The notes: generated by a model not told the origin, from the letters alone. A DNA stretch of 64,000 nt from Liolophura sinensis (GCF_032854445.1 NC_088297.1:13563039-13627038); one strand, 5' to 3'; positions 33,404 through 61,792 are shown, numbered from the stretch's first letter. Translations and numbers: made by a program.

Positions 33404-35333
33404 ATGAATTTAACATTTCCAATCAGGCAGCCACCAAGTACACCTATATTGGCAAGTCTGACAGTTAACAAGGCAAACAATCTACCCCAAAACACCATGA
33501 AGGGAGACAGAAAGAGGAAACAGTCTAGATTTCAAGCTGGAAAGGCCCAGGATCGCTCAAATAACCTGTCAGCACTTCCAGACATGCTGAACCCTCTGCC
33601 TGGGTGTTCCTTGATGGACACAGATTTTCAGCCCAATCAGGAGGCTGTAAGAACACACCAGCCTGACACAAAGAGAATACAGCGGCCAAGACGGTGAAAG
33701 GTAGATTCCAGGGCTGGATCAGACAGAGATACACATGAGCGGGAATAGGCTGCTGAAGGAATGCGACTCATAGATATACAGAAAATGGTGTGCATATGGA
33801 ACAAAGTTATGCTTGAGCACAGTGAGACCAAGGACCACTGTCCACTGCCCAGGTTAGAGATAGCTGCAGAGAAAAAGTGGGGTTTAGCCTGGGCGTTCAG
33901 TTTTAAGTGCTGTGACTGTGACTATGTATCTGGCTTCCACAAATTCTACAAAGAGGTAGAATGCAACAGACCTGGCCAAAAAGCTGCGGCGGTGAACCGA
34001 GCTCTTCAAGTAGGCCTCCAGGACACACCAATGGGGAACACCCGAGCCAGACTCCTATTTGCAGCGATGGACGTGCCGCCTGCCACTCGTAGGAACATGA
34101 ATCGCACTGCAAACCATGTCGCATCTGCAATCGCAAAGCTGAACAGAGAGGATATGGCAAATAAGGTGGAAGAGGTAAAGGCATACAAAAGGCAAAGAGG
34201 AGAGGATGACAGCACAATAGATCTGGCCACAGACACTCGCTACAACAGCATTACCATAACCAGTCCCAAGAAACCGAGCCAGAATGCTTCACAAGCCATT
34301 TCCCTGGCTGTGGAGACATCAACAGACAAGCAATACATTGTCTCTGCAGCACTGAAGAATAAATTGTGTTGGACTGGGTCCTGGCTGAGAGGAAAAGGCT
34401 TCCAAGTAAAGTGCTCTGGAGGACACGAGGAGTGCACAGCGAACACAAACCCACATGCCTCCTGGTCCGAGTATAATATGGGGAACGAGATTGGCGAGGG
34501 ATTGGCGAGGCAAGGTGTTTTAGCCAAGCACGTAACCACGGACGGTGACTCCAGGTCAGCCAAGGGCGTGGAGGACGGCATCCGACTGGTCGAGCCAACG
34601 AGGGAAGCTAGGAAGAAAGCATAGAAGGTGTTGAGTCAGGATGTTAAGGCCAGGTGTAGCTTGATATTTTCTCAACTTATGTCTTAGCACATTGGTGACA
34701 TGAGGAAAATAAAAACTTACCTACCCAGGGTTGTGGATGCAACGGTCAGGTGTTACGGTGGTGACTGTTCCAAATGCCGCAGAAACAGTGTGGTTTGCTT
34801 CGGAGGGGAAACCAGCAGCTGGTGGGAGAGGTCCCTGTTTTTATCCACCAGTAAACTCTGCCCTTTCAACATGGATGACAACGACAGGAAACTATTGACC
34901 CAAGTACTGCACATGAGGTTGAGCGAGACAGCCGTCGCCAGTCTCCGGATGAACACCAGCACTCAAAAGTGCGAAGCTGTCAACAGATCACTCAAGAATG
35001 TAAACTACAGCAGAAATATGGAGGGAAGGGCGGCGTCCACAATCCACAGACTTAACAATGGCCAGGACAAGTCCACGGCTGCCAAACTCCAAGCTGTCGG
35101 CGCCAGTATTTCACTTAGGAGCGAGAAAACAGTACAACAGATTGAAAGGGTGAACCAGTACCACAAGGTTTATAAGAAGCGACAGACAGTTAAGGGGAGA
35201 TCACTCTGCAATACAGCCAGAAAACTCCGAGAGCACATTGAGTACAGGCTTTCAAATCCAGAAGAGAAAACTGACTATGCCAAGGGACAACTGGACAGCA
35301 CCCCAACAGATCACACATACGCTAGATATTTGT
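33404..35333 (+). pseudogene. Mutator-like transposase gene, longer but broken copy 2
   Basis: A single frame runs from an ATG at 33404 to the end of the family's C terminus at 35333, broken by in-frame stops at 33695 (TGA), about 33746 (TAG), 34622 (CAG to TAG; copy 1 keeps CAG) and 34685 (TAG, shared with copy 1). A 108-bp in-frame block present in copy 1 (30492-30599) is missing after 34597. Residues early in the gene are basic (K-G-D-R-K-R-K-Q). The middle (33761-34624) holds W-A-F-S-F-K-C-C-D-C-D-Y, R-N-M-N-R-T-A-N-H-V and the D-G-D motif. The end holds the C-Y-G-G-D-C-S-K-C cysteine motif. Unlike copy 1, the C-terminal frame is unshifted. It is not translatable as one protein as it stands. 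Confidence 0.65.
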
Positions 35334-35446
35334 AACCGCCAGTTTTGTATATAATTTGTCACTGCTGTTGTCGCTTATGAAAGAAATTAAAAAATGATAA
35401 CAGAAATTGAGCAAAATCTGAAAAAAACATCTGTTATTTATTATTT

Positions 35447-35844
35447 TTAATGAGGGGAAACCAACCTGCTCAGTCTTAAATGCAGCATGCACCTTGCATA
35501 CTGCCCATGGCCGAGACAGCGCCCTACGTTGCAGCAGCGCTGCCTGTTATTGTTAACACAATGCGGTTCCAAGCTTATGTGGTCCACATTTACACAGCGC
35601 GTGTTGTGGCACACGTGTGAACAATCAAGCTCGGGATCTAATGTGACAGCCCCTGTCTGGCCATATAAACAAATCTGCTGATGTGTTTCTTCTTCCATCG
35701 ATGTGTGACGGGGTCTTTGAAGGAGGCAAGGCCATATCGACCATCCCTCATCAATGGTCCAGTCCACACTCGACAGGCTGCGTTTTCGCTATAAACACTG
35801 CAACTTTCAATTTTTGCAGCAATTTCTGCTCTGAACGTCTCCAT
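35447..35844 (-). pseudogene. His-Cys box endonuclease, frameshifted copy 2
   Basis: About 98% identical to 31445-31843. One A is missing near 35640 relative to copy 1, which puts a TAG just before the His-Cys box. The zinc and catalytic residues remain in the shifted frame. Confidence 0.85.
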
Positions 35845-36102
35845 TTTCAAGCGTAGGAATACTAGAACGTTTCATGTTGTTCATTTCAGGATGCCTATAC
35901 ACATGCTACCCTACACGGAACAGCATTTTACCGATTTTTCATCAAAATGGATATTTTCAAAAAATGAATAGCCCCAAGAAGCTATAAAATGGCTCAATCA
36001 ATGCAAAACACATCACAGACATACCCACCAAAAATTATCAGGCTGCTGCAAAATCTAAGCGCATAGTGACATTTTTCACATTTTGGTGACTTCGTCAGTA
36101 CA

Positions 36103-36546
36103 GGCCTTGGACCCCCATTAATTTTCCATAAGCGACAATGTTAACGTCTAGCGCTGTAGCTCAGTCCCAAACATTCCGTGGCCAATAAGCTTTGGTGCAT
36201 ACCTGGCCCAGCCTGTGAGACCGAAGCCATAAAAATCTTGACATAGGTTGACCGTCAAAATCTGGACCTTTCCATGCCGGCAGCTGGGAGGCGTGCCTAG
36301 CAACGCCAAGGGGACGTCACTCGCAGCCTCATCACTACCTCACACCTTGTGTCCTCTCACCCAGAATTTCAAACTTTCATCAATAAAGCTCATACCTCCT
36401 CAAAGTTTAGACAGTTTCCAGCATTTTAATACCAAGCATGCACCTGTGCACCAAAAATGGACGCCTGGGAGCAAAAAAAGACTTTATACCCTAAAATTCA
36501 CAGAACTACAACCGAAAAACGGAAGTTGTAATGGGGGTCTGTGTCC
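36103..36546 (+). mobile_element. 444-bp direct repeat, copy 3 (right end of array)
   Basis: Same length and ends as copies 1 and 2; followed directly by TGTT and the right part of repeat F. The array therefore ends on a complete 444-bp repeat. Confidence 0.9.
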
Positions 36547-36760
36547 TGTTAGCCCACATTTGCCGATCATGTGACTCACGTTTTTACTTTATTTAGGAAC
36601 TTCTCAAGTTCACGAACGGTTCTCTCAATTTTCTCCATGGTTCTACTCTATCCAATTCCCTTTTCTGAAACTTCTTTTCAGGCGACCATTTCATAGTAAA
36701 TGTAATCAAAAGCATGCACGTTAGATAAAAAACACCTTCCCCTCTTAAATAGTTATATTA
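36547..36760 (+). repeat. Dispersed repeat F, right part
   Basis: Continues the match to the paralogue at 37793-38010 ('ggctcacg', 'aacttctca', 'ttttctccatggttc', 'gaccatttcatagtaaatgt'). Confidence 0.8.
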
Positions 36761-37079
36761 GTCCTAGTTGCAACCGAAATTCCCGGATGTCCGCAGCCTC
36801 GATATCCTTTACTTGTGGGTTGTATATTGTTTATGTGACCTTACATTTATGTAACATTTTTCCATATAACAATGTTTGTTCGCGGTTTTAATTACCTGTA
36901 GCTTAAATTGTGGGTAGTATATCGATTTCTTATTATCCTGCCTCTGTGTAACACTTCTCCTTATAGAAGTGTTTGTTCGCGGTTTAAATTAGATGTAGCT
37001 TTTCTTTATGTTGTGTTTTGTTTTGGTATGATCTGCTTTTGTCTAATTCTTCGCCATACATATATTTTGTTGGCGATTT
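36761..37079. other. Stretch without recognised gene
   Basis: Contains a short local duplication ('tgtttgttcgcggttt' near 36868 and 36970). Nothing else supported. Confidence 0.5.
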
Positions 37080-37161
37080 GATTTTTTTATTTGATTGGTG
37101 TCTTACGCCGTACTCAAGAATATTTCACCTATACAACGGTGGCCAGCATTATGGTGGGTGG
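37080..37161 (-). mobile_element. SINE family A 3' fragment
   Basis: 'tttgattggtgtcttacgcc' to 'ccagcattatggtgggtggc'. Confidence 0.85.
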
Positions 37162-37559
37162 CTTATTTAATACAGCGCCATGCAGATAACAGTAGGGGCC
37201 TATATGGCGCAGCTTGCTACTCTGCTCATAGTTTCGGTTATATTCTCTAATCACGGGAGGTTTTTGATAACCTCATGTGCACTGCATGCAATTACCGCAT
37301 AGTGCTATAGGGATTTACGCAGTCTCTCAACACACCGATATCAAATAGTGGAGATTGAACTTTTCTTTTGATGGCTTGGCCTTACAGCACTTAATCTGTA
37401 TACCTGTAAAATATTTTGTAATTTAAAGTTGAGGAGATGCTTGAATCCTAATTAACCAATTGTTCAATCAAATGTACTAAGCGACGTGAACTAATTAAGA
37501 CACGTGTAACGTTCTAATTTTTTCCAGTCAGCAGGTGATAAAAATCTTAATTGGCGATA

Positions 37560-38010
37560 ACAGCGGTAACGTAAGCTAGCATCCTTTAAGGCGTCAAAAC
37601 AGGTAATCACTCTTGAAAGATTAAACATATCAAACGCACATTTTATCATTGCTATAAATTATATGTTCAAAATATATAGCTTTCTAGGTGGATTTAAAGC
37701 ACAAATGAGACAACAATAGTGCAGTTTTGAGATTGAACTCTTTTGTCGCAAGAGGTAAAATCTGTATTGTATCAGGTGACGGCTCAGAAATGTTAAGCAA
37801 CACCCACCGATCACCTGGCTCACGTTTTTCCTTTATTTAAGAACTTCTCACGTTCACAAGTTCACAAACAAATCAACTCCCAATTTTCTCCATGGTTCGA
37901 CTGCTATAAACAGATTCTTGTGAATTTTTTTTCAGTCGACCATTTTGTAGTAAATGTATTCGTCAGATGAAAATACCACCTCCTTTTAAATGAGACACAC
38001 GTTTATGTAA
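37560..38010 (+). repeat. Dispersed repeat F, uninterrupted paralogue
   Basis: Covers both flanks of the array in one piece. At the place where the array lies in the other copy it reads 'gctcagaaatgttaagcaac' with no insertion. It therefore serves as an empty-site reference. Confidence 0.8.
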
Positions 38011-39061
38011 CTTCGCATTTCAGACCACATGAGTTGACGGCACATGACTTTTTTCAGTATGGTTTCCACAAATTGCAAAAACAATAAATCCTCCAGGGTA
38101 ATTCTTTAAGTAAATCATTCTTGTAGAGAATGATGTAAAAAATTCGCCATATGGTATATGAGGTGACAGGTTGAAATATCGTTGCATTTTACATAACAGA
38201 CTTCAGCATAGAGAGTAAATCTAGTGGAGCGAAGACAATGTGAACCATTCAATTAGCAAATGATCACACGTAACTTTTTAAATTCGGCCACTTAATTTCA
38301 TATTTTATGTTGCATTTAAATTTATGAATATTGATTCAATTAAACTGTCTTTGGATTATACGATTTAAAATTGGTAGATCTTAACAATTCTGTGTTATAT
38401 GAAGACAGATATAACCAAATTTGAAATTCTTTTGACACAAACTGTGTACCACATGTATTTTGAGGTTTTAAATTTTGAATTAAGAAGAGATAAAGAATCT
38501 ACGTTGACAGTGGTCTTAGGGTTTCCTGGGTTAAAAGTTGCAGCCTTGGTGACGCTTGAATAAATCTGCTTAAAATTTAGCTTAGGCTAGACATAACCTA
38601 TCTCTCATATCAGAATCGATCCCTTTAAGTGAAAAACTTGTTTTGCGGACTTTGGCCCACAGCTTGCTAAAGATAACCTGGTTACAGTAGGTCAATAAAT
38701 CAACAAAAGCGCCCAACAGAAGAGGTCTTTCTAAGCCTTTCCAGCGTTAAAGCACACTAGAAACATAGTCTTTTTAATCACTGAAAAGCTGATCAAATAA
38801 GCTAAAGCTCGTGTGCTTTACAAGCACTGGCAAAACATTTATGAAGAACATGGTGTTCCGATAAGAGAAAAGATTGTAGCATTTGCAGTTAGCAGTTTTA
38901 GAAATGCAACGTAATTATATGTCATATGACCTGGTTATGAATTTAACAAAAGCATATAATACTTTATTGCAAAATTCAACAAAAGAAACTTTCTATCTCA
39001 AATTCAAAAGAACTTGATCTCTCCAATCAAGATCTGCTGTATTATACATATATATTACAGG
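38011..39061. other. Stretch without recognised gene
   Basis: AT-rich; nothing supported. Confidence 0.5.
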
Positions 39062-39167
39062 TGGGGGCCTCGGTGGCTTTGTTGGTTAGCGCGCTAGCAC
39101 AGCGTAATGACCCAGGAGCCGCTCACCAATGAGGTTCGCTGTGGGTTCAAGTCCAGCTCATGTTGGC
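39062..39167 (+). mobile_element. SINE family A head only
   Basis: 'ggggcctcggtggctttgtt', 'ggttagcgcgctagc' (A box) and 'gtgggttcaagtcc' (B box), then loss of similarity. Probably a 3'-deleted copy. Confidence 0.8.
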
Positions 39168-39550
39168 AAGAAAAAGTTGAAACATGAAAGCAATTAAAGA
39201 TAATGAAGGACAAAAAAGTCCTCGATATGATCCACGATGAACAATTTAATGGCGTTGTCTGCTACGGACAGCCTTGGGCACTGATCATGCCCTGCACGAC
39301 TGTCTGGAATATCCGTCGGTTACCGGGGTACCCTAAAGAGTGTAACGACACCTCGTGCTAACAGTTTTTCCAAACTTAAAAATTTCGGGGGAAAGTGACA
39401 TTCAAGTTTCATTCCTGTTGACTGTGTGTTTTGTTTCCACGATAGAGTGCTTGCTTATTACAGACAACAATAGAATGGATGTACGTAGTTGGTTAGGTCA
39501 TGTATTTTGGTGAACTTCCACGTGCAGTGACGAACTTCCACGAGCAGTGA

Positions 39551-39850
39551 CGAGCAAAACTCGCGCATGACAATGGAGTATTTTCTTGCATAAATATTCG
39601 CCTGACCCACTCATGTGGAGCGTCTCGTGTTTCACATCTTGACACTCCCACGCATGTGTTGGGTAAAACTGGCGCATGACTGAAGTATTTTCTTGCAGAA
39701 ATATTCGCCTGATCCACTCATATGGAGCGCCTCGTGCTTTACATCCTGGCACTCCAACGCATGTGATGGGTAAAACTGGCGCATGACTATGAAGTATTTC
39801 CTTGCAGAAATATTCACCTGAGCCACTCATGTGGAGCTTTAAATCTTGGT
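39551..39850 (-). repeat. Tandem repeat of about 110 bp, 2.7 units
   Basis: Units start near 39551, 39661 and 39770 and share 'actggcgcatgact', 'cttgcagaaatattc' and 'ccactcatgtggag'. A 176-codon minus ORF (39498-40028) runs through, but it has no other support. Confidence 0.75.
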
Positions 39851-40204
39851 ATTTACCTTGTCTTGCATACACGTGAGGGCAGTATGACATTCCTTTGTAA
39901 GTGATTAGAATGCTCTGCTTATGACCCAATACTTGGTGAGCGAAAAGCCATGAAAGGTAGCAAGTGATGTTTCTGTTTGACACATGTGAAGCATATGCTG
40001 GCTTACACGAACATGACAGGCAACACAATCATGACAGCCTCACGAAATGTAATTCAAGCAGTTTTTCCTTCTTCCGGTAGGGAAGAATTTCGAAAATGAG
40101 AGAATTTTCGTCTCCCGTTGGCAAACCAGCAATGTTATCCAAACACACCTTCAAACTTACCTGTTGCGAAAACGAGGCTGTCATGATTTAAAGAGAGATT
40201 TGTC

Positions 40205-40305
40205 AAAAAGTCTGTCACGTTTCCTCGGAGTACTGTCCGGTTTCCTCCCACTAAATGCTGGCCGTCGTCGAAATATTCATCCGTCGAATAAATAAATAAA
40301 TAAAC
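40205..40305 (+). mobile_element. SINE family A 3' fragment
   Basis: 'ggtttcctcccac...ctggccgtcgtcg' then 'aataaataaataaata'. Part of the body is deleted. Confidence 0.75.
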
Positions 40306-40451
40306 TATATTTAATATAGCTATAGAAATAGGTTCCACACGAGTAATATCTTAATGGGCTCTTATGATGTAAATTAGAATAAACTGGTTCACAAAGAACG
40401 AAAACAACTTGAAGTTGGTATCTTTTCATAAGGCGACAAATTGCAAGTCTA

Positions 40452-40608
40452 TCGTAGCTATACGGAGAGGGAAACCCAAGACCATCCTCAGGCTGATCAC
40501 GCATGGCCGAAGAGGAAGCCAACATGAACTTGACTTGAACTCACAGCGACCGTAGTGGCGAGAGGCTCCTGGATCATTGCGCCGCGCTGGTGCAGCCACA
40601 GAGGACCA
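40452..40608 (-). mobile_element. SINE family A head and middle
   Basis: 'gggaaacccaagaccatcct' through 'gacttgaactcacagcgacc' to a degenerate head at 40608. Tail absent. Confidence 0.8.
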
Positions 40609-41087
40609 CTTTATGTTTTATCATGCATTTTTTTTGAATTAAAGTTAATAAAAATGCCTACGTCGGATGTTCTTCCACCCCATTACAAATGGCACCATGT
40701 AGACCTTGACAGTGTTATGGTTTTGGTAGTTAGACTAGGATAGTTGTTGGGGTAAGCAGAATAGCGGGCCTATCTATGATTGCAATCAGTTATGATAAAA
40801 GCTGGTCATATATTTATTGATTACTCGAATGTGTGGGCTGCCCCTGGTTTCTAAAAAGCCTTGTCGAAAAGCTATTCACCTATAAGGGTCGTGTTTATGG
40901 CATGTTGTTAAGGCAGTTAACTTTCTATTCTACATATGTGTGAGAGAGTTGTAGATTTGTCCACTTCTCTGTACATATCTGCCAAAGAAGGGGACAAACA
41001 TGTATTTGAGAATCTGTTGCTCATGTATGCAAGTGAAACTTTGTTCTACATCTGTACAAAAGAATTGGATACATGTACAGATAATTT

Positions 41088-41285
41088 TCTTTATTTGATT
41101 GGTGTTTTACGCCATACTCAAGAATATTTCACCTATACGACGGCCGTCAGCATTATGCGCCCCCCCCCCCCCACCTCCCAAGGCTCCGCCCGGTTTCCTC
41201 CCACCACATTGCTGGCCGCCAGCGTATAAGTGAAATATTCTTGGGTAAAATCCCAATCAAATAAATAAATCAAATAAATAATTAG
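41088..41285. mobile_element. Two SINE family A 3' parts in inverted orientation around a C-run
   Basis: 41088-41157 reads tail-first (minus); 41171-41285 reads body-to-tail (plus). They meet at a run of C at 41160-41171. The arms ('gattggtgttttacgcc' and its inverse) could fold into a long hairpin. Confidence 0.85.
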
Positions 41286-41407
41286 AGAAATACCAATACG
41301 GCTTGCCATATATAAGTGATAGTCGGTCAAAACAGAGCCAAGCGGCATGTTCCTGTGAAGTTCAAACACAAATTAGACAATCACAAAAATTGAGATGCAA
41401 CTGTTCT

Positions 41408-41413
41408 TTTATT
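41408..41413 (-). promoter_or_regulatory. Polyadenylation signal of the two-module secreted gene
   Basis: AATAAA on the minus strand, 55 bp after the TAG stop at 41468-41470. Confidence 0.55.
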
Positions 41414-41467
41414 CGCTTAATTTTACGTAGTCTTCTTGACAAAAAATATGAAAAATTGCTTGTTAGA

Positions 41468-58791
<17,324 letters not shown>

Positions 58792-58845
58792 TCTGACAAT
58801 AGTGAAATCATAAGAAAAACAAAGAAGGCCGAGCGGAATATACTC

Positions 58846-59165
58846 CTTACAGCGCATACGCCACTCTCTACGCTTACTTCACATCCCTGCCACCACTAGA
58901 CAAGATTGGCATTTCGGCTTCTTTAGGATTAGTCTCACCACCGGTGTTCTCGCGCGGTACTATTTACGCAGCTATCGATTCATGAATAAAACTGTTTCAC
59001 CTTTTGGTTAGAATCGTGTTGTGCCTACGTTAAATAAAGAGAATGCACGTGTATCAATAATTCATAGAAACAAAGGTTGAGACAGAGCATTTCTGAACAA
59101 AGTTTGTTAGTGTTGGCAGTGATGTAAAACGAACGTAGTAAGCGGCGCATGCGCTGTTAACACCA
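58846..59165. mobile_element. MITE R3 copy 3
   Basis: Ends 'cttacagcgcatacgccact' and 'gcggcgcatgcgctgtta'; inner 'gttctcgcgcggtactattt' and 'aaagagaatgcacgtg' as in the other copies. It lies just upstream of the leader exon of the two-module gene. Confidence 0.75.
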
Positions 59166-59498
59166 TTTTACAATCCTCTTTTATCATGTGATAAACTTCC
59201 GGATGTAAGGATCGACAGCTGTAGTGTAAACAGTTACAGTTGTGTGGGGATGCATTTACTTCTTCGTAATTATTACTGAATCCACACACGACTACACGTA
59301 GGTCTAAAGCGGTACATACATGTATATACAGTTGTACAGGATACTTTAAACATTTGCTACCGATATATATATTTATTTAGGCTTATCTATTTGGTTAGTG
59401 TGTAACGTATTACTAAGAATAAAAGCTCAATATACAAAACAGAAAGTAAAACTAGAGCAGCGACGATAGTGTGATAGTCGTTAAATGGTTACACGTAA

Positions 59499-60195
59499 AG
59501 CCCCATTCATACTTAGAAGAGTGTTGTGCCGAAACGTAACGGCATAAGATTCGTATTACATCGTGTCGCAAGATGTCACGAACAAGTTGCTAATCCGTTA
59601 CGAAACCGTTGAGGACATTCTTTGAATTTTCGAAGAACATCAAAAGAATGATAACGATATATGCAGTCCTTTTATGACAACCTTACGAACAACTGAGAAT
59701 GAGCTTACGACACTATCTATAGTAAATTAGTTTTCACTCGCAAGTATTTATTAACTTATTTATTTATTTGATTTGTGCTTTACGTCGTAGTCATCATTAT
59801 TTCACTTATACGATGGCGGCCAGCATTATGGTGGGAGTAAACCGGGCAGAGCCCGGGAGAAACCCATGACAGTCCCCAGCGCAAGTAATCGGCTGATTTG
59901 AGAACCTTTACGACATGATGATGCGTGCGGAATGATTACGTCACCTTGCGGATTGCAACCGAGAGGTTCGCGAAGATCTGTGAAACTTTTACGAATCATT
60001 ACGAACATTTCTGTAGTTACGAAATTTATGAACTCTTTGAAATTGCAGCCGACATGAAAATAGAACACGAATGCATTAGGAACGCTCACGAATCAATAGG
60101 GAACACCACGAATGCAAGCAGATTACATTACCGGTACCGTTCGACGTCAATTCGTAACGGCTCGGCAAAATATTCGTCTAAGTGTGAATGGGTCT
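59499..60195. mobile_element. PIF/Harbinger-like MITE with TAA duplication
   Basis: Ends 'agccccattcatacttag' and, inverted, 'agacccattcacacttag'. The similarity continues to 'aacgtaacggc' against 'gccgttacg'. TAA flanks it at 59496-59498 and 60196-60198, the 3-bp pattern typical of PIF/Harbinger. A SINE A is nested inside. Confidence 0.8.
59747..59879 (-). mobile_element. SINE family A 3' part nested in the MITE
   Basis: TAAA tail to 'aacccatgacagtcccc'. 'cgcaagta' flanks it at 59739-59746 and 59880-59887. Confidence 0.85.
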
Positions 60196-60259
60196 TAACC
60201 TGTACGTGAAATACGGCCTCTCGTCAATTTACCTCGATCTAAATTATTACGATTTTATG

Positions 60260-61320
60260 GTAGCTATTCATGTTATTAAATTCTTACACTCCTGCCACAC
60301 CTACCACTTACGACTACTTGTTAAACATCTTGCTAGCGAAAAATCTCGCTTTATCACAGTAAATCGTGGATGGAGTGATCGAAGGTAGTTTTCGTGTATG
60401 CAAGGCGGTATAGGACCCTGTTGTAAATTATTTAGTTTGAATTGCATATAGACGAATGTGCGATCTTCGTTGCTACCTACGCTGAAGAACGCTGCAAAAC
60501 CCGAGTTTTGCTCGTCATGTAATGTCAGCGATTCACGTAGAGCGCACTAATCTTTTCGAAGGGAGCAATTCCGTTATACAAAATTGTTGTATTAGGCAAA
60601 GAATGTATATTCTATAAATAGTTCAGTGGTTCTGATTGGCCTACATCCTGACATAATATTACGCAGTGTTGTATTTATGCTGTTTACAGGAATGGGAATT
60701 CATTGTCAAAAATAAGTCTGCAGTGCCTCAAGATAGTCTGAAAATATAAGCGTCATGTCCGACATTCATATACTATTCGTAGTCCGTAAAAGGCGTTCCA
60801 GGTCGATAATCGCAAGATCCCTTTCCAAAAACAACGTTTAACACTAGCTCCCAAAGACAAAGGTATGTAAGAAATTATACAAATAGGAAATAAAGCCAGT
60901 AACACACAAGAGAGAAGCGGTCATCAGTTTTCAATGATGCCTCACCTTACCTCCAAATTACCATAACAATTAACAGGTGTGATGAAGTTTGTTGCTTTTT
61001 TTACATTTTAAACAAAAATGTCTGAAATCAACCAACTGGAGGAAAATTCCCATGCCTGACTTTAATTCATGGAAATACGAAATGTTCGCCGACTTCTGAA
61101 TGCACGTTCTTTTCTCGTGTGTTATCTCAACACTGTTTGGCAAACTGTTGTTATGTATCTGATGCCTATAATTTCCTGAACACAAGACGATAGACGAGAA
61201 TCGACTGCGAAAAAAAAAAAGGTTAATTGACGCCATAACTGCCGTTGACCCTAAAAACCCAACTACATGAACATCTGGGAGTTTATAAATATGGCATTAC
61301 GCAAAATCGGTTTTGTATTG
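60260..61320. other. Stretch without recognised gene
   Basis: Only short ORFs; nothing supported. Confidence 0.5.
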
Positions 61321-61323
61321 CTA

Positions 61324-61746
61324 GAAGACATAAAAATCTACGATGCCAATAGAAAAGAAAACTTACAGCACAGCAAAACAAGTGAAGACATAAAAATCTA
61401 CGATGCCAATAGAAAAAAACTTACAGCACAGCAAAACAAGTGAAGACATAAAAATCTACGATGCCAATAGAAAAGAAAACTTACAGCACAGCAAAACAAG
61501 TGCAGACATAAAAATCTACGATGCCAATAGACAAGAAAACTTACAGCACAGCAAAACAAGTGCTGACATAAAAATCTACGATGCCAATAGACAAGAAAAC
61601 TTACAGCACAACAAAACAAGTGAAGAAGTAAAAATCTACGATGTCAATAGAAAAGAAAACTTACAGCACAGCAAAACAAGTGAAGACATAAAAATCTACG
61701 ATGTCAATAGACAAGAAAACTTACAGCACAGCAAAACAAGTGCAGT
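61324..61746 (+). repeat. 60-bp tandem repeat, seven units, encoding a 20-residue repeat
   Basis: Units carry 'gacataaaaatctacgatgc', 'aatagaaaagaaaacttaca' and 'gcacagcaaaacaagtg'. Because 60 is divisible by three, units 2-7 stay in one open frame from 61403 to 61792 (129 codons; repeats contain I-K-I-Y-D-A-N-R and E-N-L-Q-H-S-K-T-S). The second unit lacks bases and shifts the first unit out of frame. No splice or leader sequence supports a gene; the opposite strand is also open over part of it. Confidence 0.9.
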
Positions 61747-61792
61747 GGACGTAGAATACATTCTGCTGTGTCCACCGGTTCTTCTTGACTAG

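Larger units (their letters stand above)
29207..36546. mobile_element. Transposase/His-Cys endonuclease element, tandem array with three direct repeats
   Basis: Order: 444-bp repeat, internal region 1 (29651-32101, 2451 bp), 444-bp repeat, internal region 2 (32546-36102, 3557 bp), 444-bp repeat. Each internal region carries a broken Mutator-like transposase gene on + and a His-Cys box endonuclease gene on -, tail to tail and about 100 bp apart. The internal regions are nearly identical apart from deletions, so duplication is recent. The outer flanks are TGTT at 29203-29206 and 36547-36550, with an uninterrupted paralogue of the site at 37780-37810. The layout resembles an LTR element (repeat-internal-repeat), but the coding content is that of a DNA transposon. 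I do not know a described element with this make-up. Confidence 0.75.
59447..60258 (+). repeat. Dispersed repeat R2, copy split by a MITE
   Basis: The left piece (59447-59498) and right piece (60196-60258) join into an R2 sequence once the MITE between them is removed. Confidence 0.65.

Noticed and set aside
33903-34598. Minus-strand ORFs opposite the transposase
   Set aside because: They mirror the real coding strand and have no motif of their own.
29207-36546. LTR retrotransposon
   Set aside because: Despite the LTR-like layout there is no reverse transcriptase, integrase or gag-like frame and no TG..CA ends; the coding content is transposase and endonuclease.
39498-40028. 176-codon minus-strand ORF
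   Set aside because: It runs across imperfect 110-bp tandem repeats, has no domain or splice support, and its length is explained by repeat copying.
61324-61746. Resemblance of the 60-bp repeats to a CRISPR array
   Set aside because: Units are contiguous and wholly repeated, with no unique spacers, and the sequence is animal.
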